From: Gymnothorax reevesii
Taxonomy: Eukaryota > Chordata > Actinopteri > Anguilliformes > Muraenidae
Reading direction: 5' to 3'
Length of the DNA: 64,000 bases
Assembly (NCBI GenBank): GCA_029721435.1
Contig: CM056583.1
Coordinates: 52,059,620-52,123,619 of the forward strand
Below are positions 12,125-23,101 of the stretch, one piece after another. The first letter of the stretch is position 1; every line of letters starts with the position of its first letter. The notes under the pieces are model-generated. The model worked only from the letters and a program-made list of their open reading frames with translations. It did not search any database and had not been told where the DNA came from. Position numbers and translations under genes: made by a program.

Positions 12125-13087
12125 TAGAACACTAGATTGCTGATAAAGTCATATTTAGATTACCCAAAGTGAAGCAGCTGGTCGCCATATTGATACACCC
12201 CACTTCTGCATTAAAATGAATGGTTTCTATGAGGCCAATTTCAAATAAGTTAATATAATTGTTAAAATGCTCAGATATGGGGCTGAGTTTTGCAGCAATA
12301 TTCATTCGAAGGGCTTTACTAAAACGTTGCATGCGTAAGTCATCGTAGAAATGCAAATTTATTACTTAAATGGAGAAAATCACGTTTGCATGCTAGCTAG
12401 CTAATTAGCCATCCCATTGACTTGAAGAGACCGATGACTATAAGCAAAAACTATTAATCACTAACAGTCACCAGCTAGCTACCGAGAAAATTTGTTGGCT
12501 TTGCAGTTAATAAAATTTGCAGGGTGGCTGATAAGCTAGTTGCCAGTAACTGATATTCAATCGCAATAATTCTTACCTGCAAAATATTAAAACTAGCACT
12601 TCAGTTTAACAATGTTGGCATTAGCCATATGATTCAATATAAACGGTTTGATTAATGGCAATTATGCTCAACCAAAGTACACTGAAGTGAAAAAACCAGA
12701 AAGGAATTTGATAACATGAACAAACATTCATTGAAGTTTCTTAAAACAACAAAAACTCCCAAGCAATTATCTTACCAGAGGGTCATTAAAAGACTCTGTC
12801 ATTTTAACTTGCTAACTTTTCTGGTCACATGATAATGTTGTTTCCGACTCGCAATTTCCTTCTTCCTGTTTATGAGTGTGCCTCGTTCCCCCCAAAAAAG
12901 CACACTTTTAGGGAGAACAAAATGTTGCTCTGCACAACACAGACTCATGTGCAAAAGTTTTTGAAAATATAGTTTTAATGTAGGCGAAAAAAAATGGGAA
13001 CCTACATGTGACTTTTACTTCCGGGTGTATACGCTGTCAGAACAGATGCTTCAGCTAAGCGTACCCAGTTAGCAATCTAGTGTTCTA
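12125..13087 (+). mobile_element. 963-bp non-autonomous P-element-like transposon
   Basis: TAGAACACTAGATTGCT at the left (12125-12141) is matched by its exact inverse AGCAATCTAGTGTTCTA at the right (13071-13087), giving 17-bp perfect terminal inverted repeats. Inside, close to the left end, lies a damaged THAP-like first exon with a splice donor (12267-12334). THAP zinc fingers are the DNA-binding domain of P-element-type transposases, which is why I favour that superfamily. No transposase catalytic domain is present. A second, 3'-truncated copy lies at 45329-46470. No clear 8-bp target duplication is visible, so the P assignment remains an inference. Confidence 0.65.
12267..12334 (+). pseudogene. 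THAP-domain first exon, decayed copy
   Basis: Begins at an ATG and reads MLRYGAEFCSNIHSKGFTKT, ending at a GTAAGT splice donor (12335-12340). The better-preserved copy at 46125 reads MPRCAAAFCSNSHLKGCDKT, which has the THAP start: Met-Pro, then C-x4-C, then the Ser-Asn-x-H block. In this copy the first zinc-binding cysteine has become Tyr, so the finger would not fold. The Cys-x2-His half expected in a second exon was not found. Confidence 0.55.
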
Positions 13088-13696
13088 TAAACACATATAT
13101 ACTGTATCTATGATGTCTGCTAATGGGGACTGACTATAGCAATTATGTTAACCTAATTATGTTAATTATGTTAAGTAAATGCAGAACATGCAGTGCATGA
13201 AGTAGCAGTGCAAATTAAGAATACACAGAAACAGAGGCTAATAGTGTCTTTATTTTTCACTAATGTAATTGTAACTTTAGAATCTTTTGGAAGTTGGTTG
13301 GGAAGCAATAGCAGTGCATGTGACTACTGTGCCCACTAGCCTGCTGTAGAGTTACTCATCAGCAAACAGGAGAAGGCTATTTGAAGCTTTGATGCTGACA
13401 AGTTCCACTCCAAGTTTAACAGTCTGAGAAACAAAACGATATACCTACTGACACATGAACATATATGTGCTAATGGATCGACCTCACAGACATTACTCTT
13501 TCAAAAATTGTGGCCCACTTCCTGTTCCATTCAGCTGCAAATACGGTGGCTGCTCCAAAAAAGCAGCAACAGACTGTACAAACTCATGCAAGTACTTGGC
13601 ACTGCTGATGAAAAAAAAAATCCAAATATTTTAGTATTCTGACATATTATTTATTTTATGTCATGATTTTTGCATGTTTTAATAATTGGACATAAT
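13088..13696. other. Non-coding stretch, nothing recognised
   Basis: AT-rich, with TTAATTATGTTAA direct repeats near 13145-13172. No element ends and no notable open frame. Confidence 0.4.
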
Positions 13697-13770
13697 GACA
13701 CACACACAGACACACACACACATGCACGCGTGCACACATGCACACACACACACACACAGACACACACACA
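13697..13770. repeat. CA microsatellite, interrupted
   Basis: CA repeats broken by CAGA and by GCACGCGTGCAC in the middle. Confidence 0.95.
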
Positions 13771-14139
13771 GAAATTATGCCACTTGAAATACACCTGCAT
13801 TGAGAATTATACTTTAACCAAGGACTCGTGCACTGTAATGATATTTATTCTGAATTCCAAGTTCGCTCTTTCAATTCAACAATTGCCCGAAAAGAAATAA
13901 AAAACCAATTTAAAAAAGCGTATAATCTTCCAATTAAAAGTCAAAGGAGGGTTCCATTTTCAAAGAAAATTCAGTTAAACAGACATTATTTGATTGTTGA
14001 AGTATTAAACCATCATAGTTGTGTTTTCCATAGAGTAGTGCAAAATAGCTGGAGGTAACTCAACTTAACCACAAAATTATAATTATAAATTTGATTTTAT
14101 TATGGTTGTTCTCTCACCCCTGGTGCATTAATTCGGTTA

Positions 14140-14405
14140 CAGGACTCTTCATCCCCGGATTTTTCATCCCCTAGTGATATCAAAACATGCCACCATTGTT
14201 GACAGATGAATGGACAGACGGATGACGGACAAATCACCACAATATAAGGTTTACGGTTAGGATTGTAATGCATGAAGAGAGCAAATCATTATTGGGACGT
14301 ACAATCTAGGGACGAAAAGTTCACGGGGGACGAAAAGTCCGGGGATGAAAATTCCAGGGGGACGTAAAGTCTGGGGAAGTGAAATTCATGGACGAAAAGT
14401 CCAGC
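14140..14405. repeat. Inverted minisatellite built on GGACGAAAAGTCC-like units
   Basis: From 14296 to 14403 there are about six degenerate ~17-bp units such as GGGACGAAAAGTTC, GGGACGAAAAGTCC, GGGATGAAAATTCC and GGACGTAAAGTC. The left edge (14140-14172) holds the same unit inverted (GGACTCTTCATCCCC, GGATTTTTCATCCCC). The central 120 bp between them is unlike the units. The layout suggests a small element with iterated inverted ends. I do not know the family. Confidence 0.6.
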
Positions 14406-17050
14406 CCATTAATTGTTGGTTTGGGTGGGTGGGTTACTGAAAATGCTTAACTTTTGTCTATCTGTCAATCTTGCGTGCCAAACCACAGGAATGATAAGAC
14501 CAAACCGACCACTGAATTATTTTGCCGTTTATTGTGAAGTAAGAATGGGTAAGGAAAATGGAACTAAGCGAAGTACAGGAGCTCATCATCATTAGAGAAG
14601 TTATTTATTGTTGGGAACTGTAGCTATTTTCTCATTATACCAGCTCCTATGCTTTGTAATGACAGCTATTCACCATTTTTCGCTCTATATTCAGATGGCA
14701 GTTTTATTTTTCGCTTGCAGTAGTTGATTCTGTGAAATCAAGCATTCTAATGCATGCAAAAACGACTGAAGAAAGTGTTATAATTCTTTACAAAAACGGA
14801 AATATATACAGTCCCCTGACTAGGTTGAGAAGAACCAAGACCGATTAAGGAAAATAAAGTGAGGACTCAGATACAAGACAGTCCATTCGCCAATAATATG
14901 TCACATATTTACCAAACTTTATCCAGACATGTCCCATGTTTTGTGATAATGACCATGAGTTAAGAACCCAATTTACTGGTATTGCATTGCCATCCATTCT
15001 ATCATTCAATTGAGGGCATTGGTTCATATTACATCATTACTACTTTTCAAAATGATAGTTGGGACTACTTGAGCATACAATAGTAATGTCCAGTAGTAAT
15101 GCATCACTGGGTGTGCATATACGCCAAAGTCTATTCCAGTACACGCTGGTGTCTGTTCATTCTACCATTCTTATTCTGTGAATCACTTTTCAATATCATC
15201 ATGGGAACTTAAGAAAATCAAAAGTTAAGCCACTCACGTCTCTTGTGCAACACAACAGAGGATGAAGGTCAAACAAAGCCACCCACAATAATGAGAGAAT
15301 CAAAGAAGAAAATTAAATTAATATGCAAATTTGCAAGATAAGTAAACATGGTGTGCAATATAGAAATTGAGGATGCTAGACTACTTTGGCAGTGAACTGC
15401 TTCTGACAATGCTATTAATAAGAGTGTCCATGTACCGCATTGTAATCAGTACATATTGACTAAACATACAGTATGTGTAATTGTTTTTTTTAATCTGCAA
15501 ATTCAATTGTAATATTATTTTTTATTGTTAGTTGACTAGTTATTAATCGACCATGTTTTCATAGGTTTCTAATTACATTGACAAAAAATATCCCGTAATA
15601 TCATAGAGTTTCCTGTCTGTGTATGATTCCCTACAATATGGAACAGCTGCCTTGAAAGATGAGGAGACCAGTTTATTTGTCTTACCCAGGCAAAAGGCAG
15701 TCAGTGGTGGAAATCTCTTTTACATGCCCAACAGGAACATTAAAAAGACCTGAACTGTATTCTTAAAATAAAAGACTCTGAAGTTTCAGCCTGAGAATTA
15801 ATTCACATAAACAGTATGTCAACTGAAATAAACAGTAGCTTTAACCTGTGTGCTCTGCTAGGATAACTTATATCTGTTGTTTATGTTATGGGGCAAACAT
15901 TCGATTAATTAGCTTTTGCTAGGCTAAGTGAATTCCTGGCTCACAGAGGGCTGTGGTCTGCTCTTGAAACCAAACATTCAAGCCAAGACTCAGACTTCTC
16001 CTTTGCTTCATGACTGTGTCCATTTGTGTAACCTATTCCATCGCTGAACTAATCTGCTTTGTTTAGGCAATAAGACTGATGGGTAATCGATAACCTGCGA
16101 AAACTCCCTGTCAGGATTCTGAATAATTCAGACATTCACTGTGGCCAAGGAACGCCCATGCTTTGGTGTGCATAGGGAGTATGTTGGAGAATTCACAAAC
16201 ATGTACACAGCTAGCCTATCAGAAAACCAAACAGCGTGCGCTCAGTTTCCTGCTGACAAAAAGGTTTTACACGCTCATGGCGACATGTATGGAGCTGCCA
16301 GAATAACAAATAGGTGCCGTGGCTCATGCATGCTAATGCCACGTTGTAAGCAGTTTTTGTTGACAAGCGCTTATACTTCTTTCATACCACCATCAACAGC
16401 AACTGATATAACAGCTATTAGTCCTCTGCTCTGGAAGCATGACGTGATGGATAGCGACCCCGATGCAGGTTTGCCGAGTTTTGAAAGTTAAGCAAGTTCT
16501 AATAAATCATGGCATTAATACAATGTGATCTAATTGGTTAAGGACTGTTTGTTTCATAAAAAGGCTGAGAAAATTAGCTTTCGCCTCTTTTAATTTGCAA
16601 AGTGCATTTTCATTATGAACGGCAGCTTAATATTTCTGCCTTTGTCATGCAAAATACACAATGCTCGGGTAATGTATTAAAAAATGGACGGCAAGCAGAA
16701 CTCATTCCAGCATTCTGTATAGGTATGCTTCAGTTATAGGCTCAAAAGGGGCTCTGCAGAAATTAAACGCTTCCCTGTACAACTTCCCTGAATTCTAATT
16801 CAAATTTAACTTGTACCTTTAACTCACTGAATAAATATAGAAGGTACATTAAATGATTACCTATGTGTTTTTTCTTCAACATGTTTCTTTTCTAGAGCCC
16901 ATGATGAGTCAATGAGCTCTTGCTAAAAGATAACAATACATTCCTGCGAGCTCCTGGCTGATGTTGCGCGAGATAAGAAACATGGAACGTATTTGATGAG
17001 AACAACTTCAGGTGCCTTTATCATGGACTTTTTTTGAATTACTGCTTATA
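14406..17050. other. Non-coding stretch, nothing recognised
   Basis: 2.6 kb of AT-rich DNA. The longest open frame (16141-16491) starts at GTG and has no recognisable domain. No inverted ends or known elements were found. The part around 15880-16100 is non-repetitive. Confidence 0.35.
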
Positions 17051-17363
17051 CAACCCCATTTCCAAAAAAGTTGGGATGTGTAAAATGGAAATATCAACAA
17101 AATTCAGTGATTTCCAAATAATTTAAAAGCTATATTCAAATGATAATTGTACAAAGACAACATATCAGGTGTTGAAACTTTGCAATTCTATATTTTAATT
17201 AATATCGCCTTTTTCAACAACAAAAAAATTCTCATTTTCAACATCTGATACGTTGTCTTCGTATTATTTTCAATAAATATAGTGTTTTAATGACTTGCAA
17301 ATCATTGCATTCTGTGTTTATTTACATTTTAAACAGCATCCTCACGTTTTTGGAAACAGGGTT
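17051..17363. mobile_element. IS630/Tc1-superfamily MITE
   Basis: The left end CAACCCCATTTCCAAAAAAG and the right end TTTTTGGAAACAGGGTTC are inverted copies. The subterminal GACTTGCAAATCATTGCATT and GTTTATTTACATTT match the ends of a very common fish DNA transposon whose termini read ACAACCCC..TTCCAA..AGTTGGGAC. The element is 313 bp and therefore an internally deleted derivative with no transposase. Related longer relics lie at 35985, 50913 and 53193. Confidence 0.75.
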
Positions 17364-18393
17364 CAAAGAAGATATTTGCAAAGCGACAGATATCAATTTT
17401 TTAAAATGACTTCTGTGAGTCTGACAGTTGCATCTGTATGTGTGTGTCCATATTTTATTTTTAGATTTTGCGAAGGAATTAATTGATGTAGTTATTCCGG
17501 TAAGAAAGCTATAAGCAGGTGTGCTCAGAGCTTGACCTGCAGTCTCAGGTACTTAATTGTGTTTACTCAGAGAGTGCTTAGTCAAATGAAGAGATAAATC
17601 TCAAGTTGTACAAACTGCACCTGCAGCATTATCATATCATAACAGAAATATCATACAAGAAAGTGAGAGTAAACCCAAAGAATTTACTATGGGCTGCTTT
17701 CAAACAAGACCTAGACCCATACATAGAGAACCCATCAGCAAGGCTGGCCTGCCTTCCAGGTGTTTTGCCGACACAACAGGTTAATCCTTATCCCTCAAGG
17801 CATACGTTCTCATGTTTCCATGCAAGCACTCACAATCACCCTCATACTTATACTTTTCTGGCCATATACAATGCAAATTTCACAGGTCTGCTGTAAATCT
17901 GACTGTGTTTTTTACATTAAAAGACATGTATGATATATAGCTCTCATTTAGGTTATTTTCATGTTTTGGATTAAATCACATTACTCCAGAGAAAGATGGT
18001 ATGTTTACATTCACAGTTAAGGCCATGCAAGTGGACTACTGTCCTTGTCCCAGCATATATGTGCGGAACGAAATTTTATTTATTGACCGAGGCATGCCCG
18101 TCTCTCATACCATAGGTTGCGACATGCCTTTCAGCTTTTTCGTATTGCATATTTTTCTGATTGACCTATTACATCACAGACCAAACATTTGACAAACAAG
18201 TTTGCTATCAACAATAGCTCCGGGAATGAACATTTGAGCAAAAATTATGATAATAGAAAACAATGCATCAAAGTGCAAATGCATTAAAGTGCAGTAAATT
18301 AAAGCATCAAATGCATTGACTGTATACAATCAAGTGGCGAGAACATGGACAACTTTACAACTCTGTACGTTTAACACGGGCTGTTAGCCTTTT
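17364..18393. other. Non-coding stretch, nothing recognised
   Basis: Short open frames at 17606-17896 and 18001-18192 lack domains. No repeats seen. Confidence 0.4.
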
Positions 18394-18490
18394 TACCCTC
18401 AGCTTGACTTCAGGCCGAAGGGTATTTTCATCAGCTCGTCATCTGTCTGTCTGTCTGTCAGTGTGTGCACCGTCAGGCCGAGGGTGTTCA
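18394..18490. repeat. Hairpin plus TCTG repeat, related in layout to 6148
   Basis: TACCCTCAGC and GCCGAAGGGTA form an imperfect stem (18394-18424) over a short loop, followed by CATCTGTCTGTCTGTCTGTC (18440-18459) and a second AGGCCGAGGGTG (18474-18485). The architecture is the same as at 6148-6290. Family not known to me. Confidence 0.45.
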
Positions 18491-19862
18491 AACGCGGGCG
18501 TTTCTGGTTTTTTCGTACAACTGAGATGCATGATATCCCTGGTGGTTATGGCCTTAGCCAAAGCTTGGCCTAACCCCGCTATGCTCTACTTTGTGTCCTG
18601 TCTACTACCCCAGATTGTATTTCCCGGAAGTGTAGTTGCTAGCAACTAACATACTTCGTCCATTCACAGTCTGTGGTTCCAACTATGTAAGTTAGCATCT
18701 TTGCTTTTGGGAAACGCACTCCCGGGCTTCCCATGCTTGTTGAATGCGGGTCAGGAGTGATGACTGGTGGGAGAAGGTTGTTTTTCCGATGGCAATTGAA
18801 AGGAAAATTTTCGAATGACGTGCCAGTCATTCATATATCATGCAAATTAAGGGTAGAAGTTATGAGACCCCAAGGCATTACTGTTAAAGCATTAATATCT
18901 TTGCAGATGAGGATTGCTACTGTTCGTTACAAACTTGCTCGCTAGTCAGAGCTCAGAGTTCTCGCTAAGCAGTTTGGTGTTGACATGTCCACAAGACTGC
19001 AGGGTCAAAGCCCTTCACAAAGAATGTGCTGCATGCTAAGAGCGCATAGTCCAGTATGGTTCAATTCAAGCATTTACATGCAGGCATAATGCGACTATTA
19101 ACCGCATTACCTGGGTCTGTTAGTCTGACCACGAGAAATTCCATTTAGCGCGATTCCAGTCGGACTAACATGTTTACATGCATTTTAAAAGTCCAGTTAT
19201 GGTTGGATTAACACAATAATTACATTTTCTCTAACATCATATTAACACACTGACAAATGCATCTCAGTCATGATTGAAGTCTCATGTTCTTTTTGTTGGA
19301 TTGAAAATGATAAAGTGAAACATTGATAAAATGTTAGGCTGATTCGCTCCAAGTGTGGCCAGAACATTAACAGTTTGTTTGGTAATGAATTCTGAGACGG
19401 AGCAAAAAGTGATGAGTCAAAATCTGTAGTGTGCTAAGTTTAAAGAAGCCTGATGACACCTGATTGTGAAGATGTTACTAATTTGTGAGTCTTCATTGGG
19501 ATGAAGGAGTCTTCTGTGGTAGCTGAGTTAATTTTTGCCTCAGACCATAGACTGACTGTTTCAAAAATTAAGAATCGAAATTGTGCAACGTTCCAATATG
19601 CAATGACCACGTGGATATCTAATGAACATCCAATAGCTCCAATCAATGCATGGCACAATCTCATACGAGTGTGTTCACAATGCTGGTCATCATATGTGTA
19701 ACACCCAGAGAGAAAAAATATATATTTCTATATTCCAAAAACTTCAGATTTTTTCGTAGCCCATGACCTATGCAACTGGACACAAGAGGTGTGGAAACAA
19801 TCTTTTCACTGGAACTATCTATTTACGCTTCATCTATATTGAAAATAGGCTTGCTTTTCTAT
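18491..19862. other. Non-coding stretch with a possible MITE fragment
   Basis: TTTACATGCA occurs twice (about 19072 and 19170) in a block, 19040-19240, that resembles a fish MITE with TTTACATGC-type subterminal repeats. I could not find matched ends. The rest shows nothing recognisable; open frames are under 82 codons. Confidence 0.3.
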
Positions 19863-20705
19863 TTTACTAACCCATACTAACAGTTTGTTATTTTCGCTAG
19901 AGTTACTAACCCAACTAACATTGTATATAATATTAACTTACTAACAAGCACTAGGGATTGTATAGTTGCACTTACTAATTGCTTGACAAGCTCTCAGCAC
20001 TCGCCCTGTTCTAGTCTCCGCCCCTTGTCTCTCCCTAATCTTCTCTGCTGCATTTCTGTGCTCACGCTGTCCTTTCTCTTATTATTCACTGCACGTTGGA
20101 ACTCCTTGACTAGATCCGAATGTTTGTCTATATGATTGTCCCGTGATCCCTGTCCGCATTTTGGCTTTTGCCTATTTTATGTGATTAGGTTCTCCCTCTT
20201 GTTTCCTGCGTTGTAATTAGTCTCATTTCCAGCACCTGTGTTCTGTGTAGCATGTGATTCCCCTGGAGTGTATTTTAGGAGTCTTTTCACAGCACTTTCT
20301 TGTCAGATCCTTTCTTAGTTTGCTTTTGCCACGGTTCTCTCACCTAGTACTCTCAGTGATTCCTTTCTGACTGGACCGTCTGACTTTTTTCGATTTTTGG
20401 CTTTGTGATTTGTGACTATGAGTTCTATGATTACTGCCCTGGTTACGGTTTGGATTATGCCCACTGGATTTTCGCTTTGCTTCTCTGATATACCTGTGCC
20501 TGTGTACCAATCCCATTTTTGTCTGACCACGAGTACTGTGATTGCTGCCCTGGTTTTTGTCTCTATTTTTGCCCAACTGGATCGTGACTTTTGGAAAGTG
20601 GACATTGTACCTTTGCCTTCTGCCCCGCGGGGGTTTTCCCCCTTTATTAAAATTCTACTGCATTGCTTGGGTCTCGCGACTTGTTCCTGATCGCATCATC
20701 ACACA
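19863..20705 (+). repeat. Partial LTR, same family as the solo LTR at 21906
   Basis: It is co-linear with 22270-23158 over its whole length. Shared blocks include ACTTACTAACAAGCACT, GGGATTGTATAG, TAGTCTCCGCC, TGTGATCCCTGTC, GATTACTGCCCTGGTTACG, TTTTTGTCTGACCACGA and a pyrimidine-rich TTTTCCCCC before the end. It lacks the first ~365 bp of the LTR found in the complete copy, so it is a 5'-truncated LTR in the same orientation. The open frames within it (20315-20766) are not genes. Confidence 0.75.
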
Positions 20706-21482
20706 TTGGTCATCACTGAACCTTAAAGCCGAATTTTCACACAGAGGAAGAAGACCAACTTTTTAAGTTATTTTAGGGTATGGGCAATTCTATCGGAGAT
20801 AATCAAATTAACCCTCTCCAGCCCAATTTATTATATTGAGATATGAAAAATCTTTCATTCGTGGAGAATAGTTCTCATACACTAGTGGCTGCAGGTGGAA
20901 CTAATGTTGTATTTTTGCAATACTGAGCTGGAAGAGTAACTTTATCAAACCATTTCCCGTGTGGTCTTTATATTTTATCATCAATCATCAATTAATTTAT
21001 TGTTGCAAATTCACAACATGAGCCTGGGAAGGGTTAAGGGGTTTTTTCTCAATATTGGGTAGTCAGCATTGACAACTCCATAATTTTGTCATTTGTAAGC
21101 GGCTGCATCATTTTATATTCCAACTAACTACTGTGCAGAAAAAAAGAAACTTCATTCAAGTTACCATAACTTAGTGCTAAAGCCCCATGGGAATTTTTTT
21201 TTTTTTTTTTTCCAGGAAGTTAACCATAAAGCAGGCAAAATGGATTAAATATGTGTGATAGACAGACGCTGGGACAGTTTTACGATCAGTAGTAAAATCC
21301 ACCACAAGCAAAAACTATTATTGTATGCAATGGATATTTTATTCAGAAGAACAACAACTTGAACAGTGTGCATACATCTGGCACCCTTCAACATGACTAA
21401 ATGGCCTCAGGTTCATAGACAGTTACAAGATCACATTATTTTGAATGAACACTGATATACAAATGAGGAAATAAGAACTACT
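20706..21482. other. Non-coding stretch, nothing recognised
   Basis: AT-rich with a T-run at 21192-21211. It separates the LTR fragment from the LINE. No internal LTR-retrotransposon sequence such as gag or pol is visible after the LTR end. Confidence 0.4.
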
Positions 21483-22691
21483 ACTCTGCTGACTTTAACT
21501 AAGGAATAAATTAAAAAATGCATGTACTTTCAAGTATAATCAGTATTTGGACGTTCTCAGTGATTCTCTTGCCACGACACCAAAGCGTTTCTGGGGATTC
21601 TTCAAGAGTAAAACAAAGACAAAATGTGTCCCCAGTTTTGTTGCTTATGGAGATAAAACTGCCTCCAATCCTAGCACAAAGGCGAGTCTGTTCAACGAGT
21701 ATTTTCAATCCCTATTTACCCCTCAGCCTCTAGAACGAACATACCCGGATATAACAGTCTTCAAACATGTTCATTTGGGTGATTTAAGGATTACTGCCCA
21801 TGAAGTTGAATCAGTTTTGATTAACCTTGATACAAATAAAGCATATGGGCCTGACGGGTTACCAGCTCGGATTTTAAAAGAATGTGCTCGTGAATTGGCT
21901 CCATCTGTTGGGATTCTGGATTCTGCATCTCATGTTTAAGTTCTGTACCTGGCTTTATGATTTTTGTGTTAAGTGACCACTGCTCTGTCTGACCATTCTT
22001 AGGATTATGTATTGTGTTTTGGTCATTTTAGATTTCTTGTTATTATTTTTCATGTCTTGTGTATTCCTAGTCTTTGCCATAGATTCCTAGATTCCATGCC
22101 ATGTTTTCATTTCCATGCTTTGCACTTCGTCTCCCCTGTCTTGTCAGGTGTGTATCTTTGCTCAAAGTCCCTTGTCTTGTGTGACACTCATTCGGGTGAT
22201 TTATTGGTTTCTGGTTTTCAATCTTCTTTCATGATCTCGTGTTCTTCCTTCCTCTCTCTTTTACTGTCTTACTAACACATACTAACGGTTTATTGTTTTT
22301 GCTAAATACTAACCCACACTAACCTTGTATATTTGGACTAACTTACTAACAAGCACTTGGGATTGTATAGCTGCACTTACTAATTGACTAATGATCTCTC
22401 AGCTGTCGCCCAATTCTAGTCTCCGCCTCCTTGCCTATCCCTAATTATCTCTGCTGCAAGTTTCTGTGGATTTCCACTTATACTTTGTGCTTTCCTTTTC
22501 TTTTATATTGGCACTTTAGCACTCCTTAACCGGAGCTGTTGTTTTGTACTTAGGTTTGTCTTGTGATCCCTGTCTGCGTTTTGGCTACAGCCTAATTCAT
22601 GTAATTAGTTTATTCCTCATGTGTCTCTCCCTGATCATTGTTACCATTGATTGCACCTGTTCTCCCTGGTCATGTGTTTACCCCGGAGGTG

Positions 22692-22699
22692 TATATAAG
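22692..22699 (+). promoter_or_regulatory. TATA-like box in the solo LTR
   Basis: TATATAAG, located about 400 bp before the LTR polyadenylation signal and in the same orientation, suits the RNA polymerase II start of the LTR. Confidence 0.55.
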
Positions 22700-23095
22700 A
22701 TGTCTGTTTGGTACACTTTCTTGTCTGATCGTTCTCCCTAGTTTTCTCGTGCCACGTTTATCGCCTTGATTTCTCAGTGTTTATCTTTCTGACTGGATTG
22801 CCCGACTATCGTTTTTGGTTTGCCTTTTTTGGATATTGTTGCATCTGTGAGTTTTGACCTTTTTCTTCCCGACCTTGAGTTTGTGATTACTGCCCTGGTT
22901 TTGGATTCGGACTGTCTTTGGCTTATGAGTTTTTCTCCTCCAAACCTACGCCTGTGTACCGAACCCTTTTTGTCTGACCACGAACTTTGTTATTGGTGCC
23001 CTGGTTACGATTCTGGATTACGCCCATTGGATACTGTTTTTGGATTGTGGACTTTGTACCGTTGCCAGCTCTGTTGGGGGGTTTCCCCCTTCAGA

Positions 23096-23101
23096 AATAA
23101 A
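23096..23101 (+). terminator. Polyadenylation signal of the solo LTR
   Basis: AATAAA, 57 bp before the LTR end and after a G/C-rich GGGGGGTTTCCCCC. The partial LTR at 19863 has ATTAAAA at the equivalent place. Confidence 0.6.

Noticed and set aside
16141..16491. 116-codon open frame
   Set aside because: Starts at GTG, has no domain, no splice context and no upstream promoter signal; not credible in a vertebrate genome.
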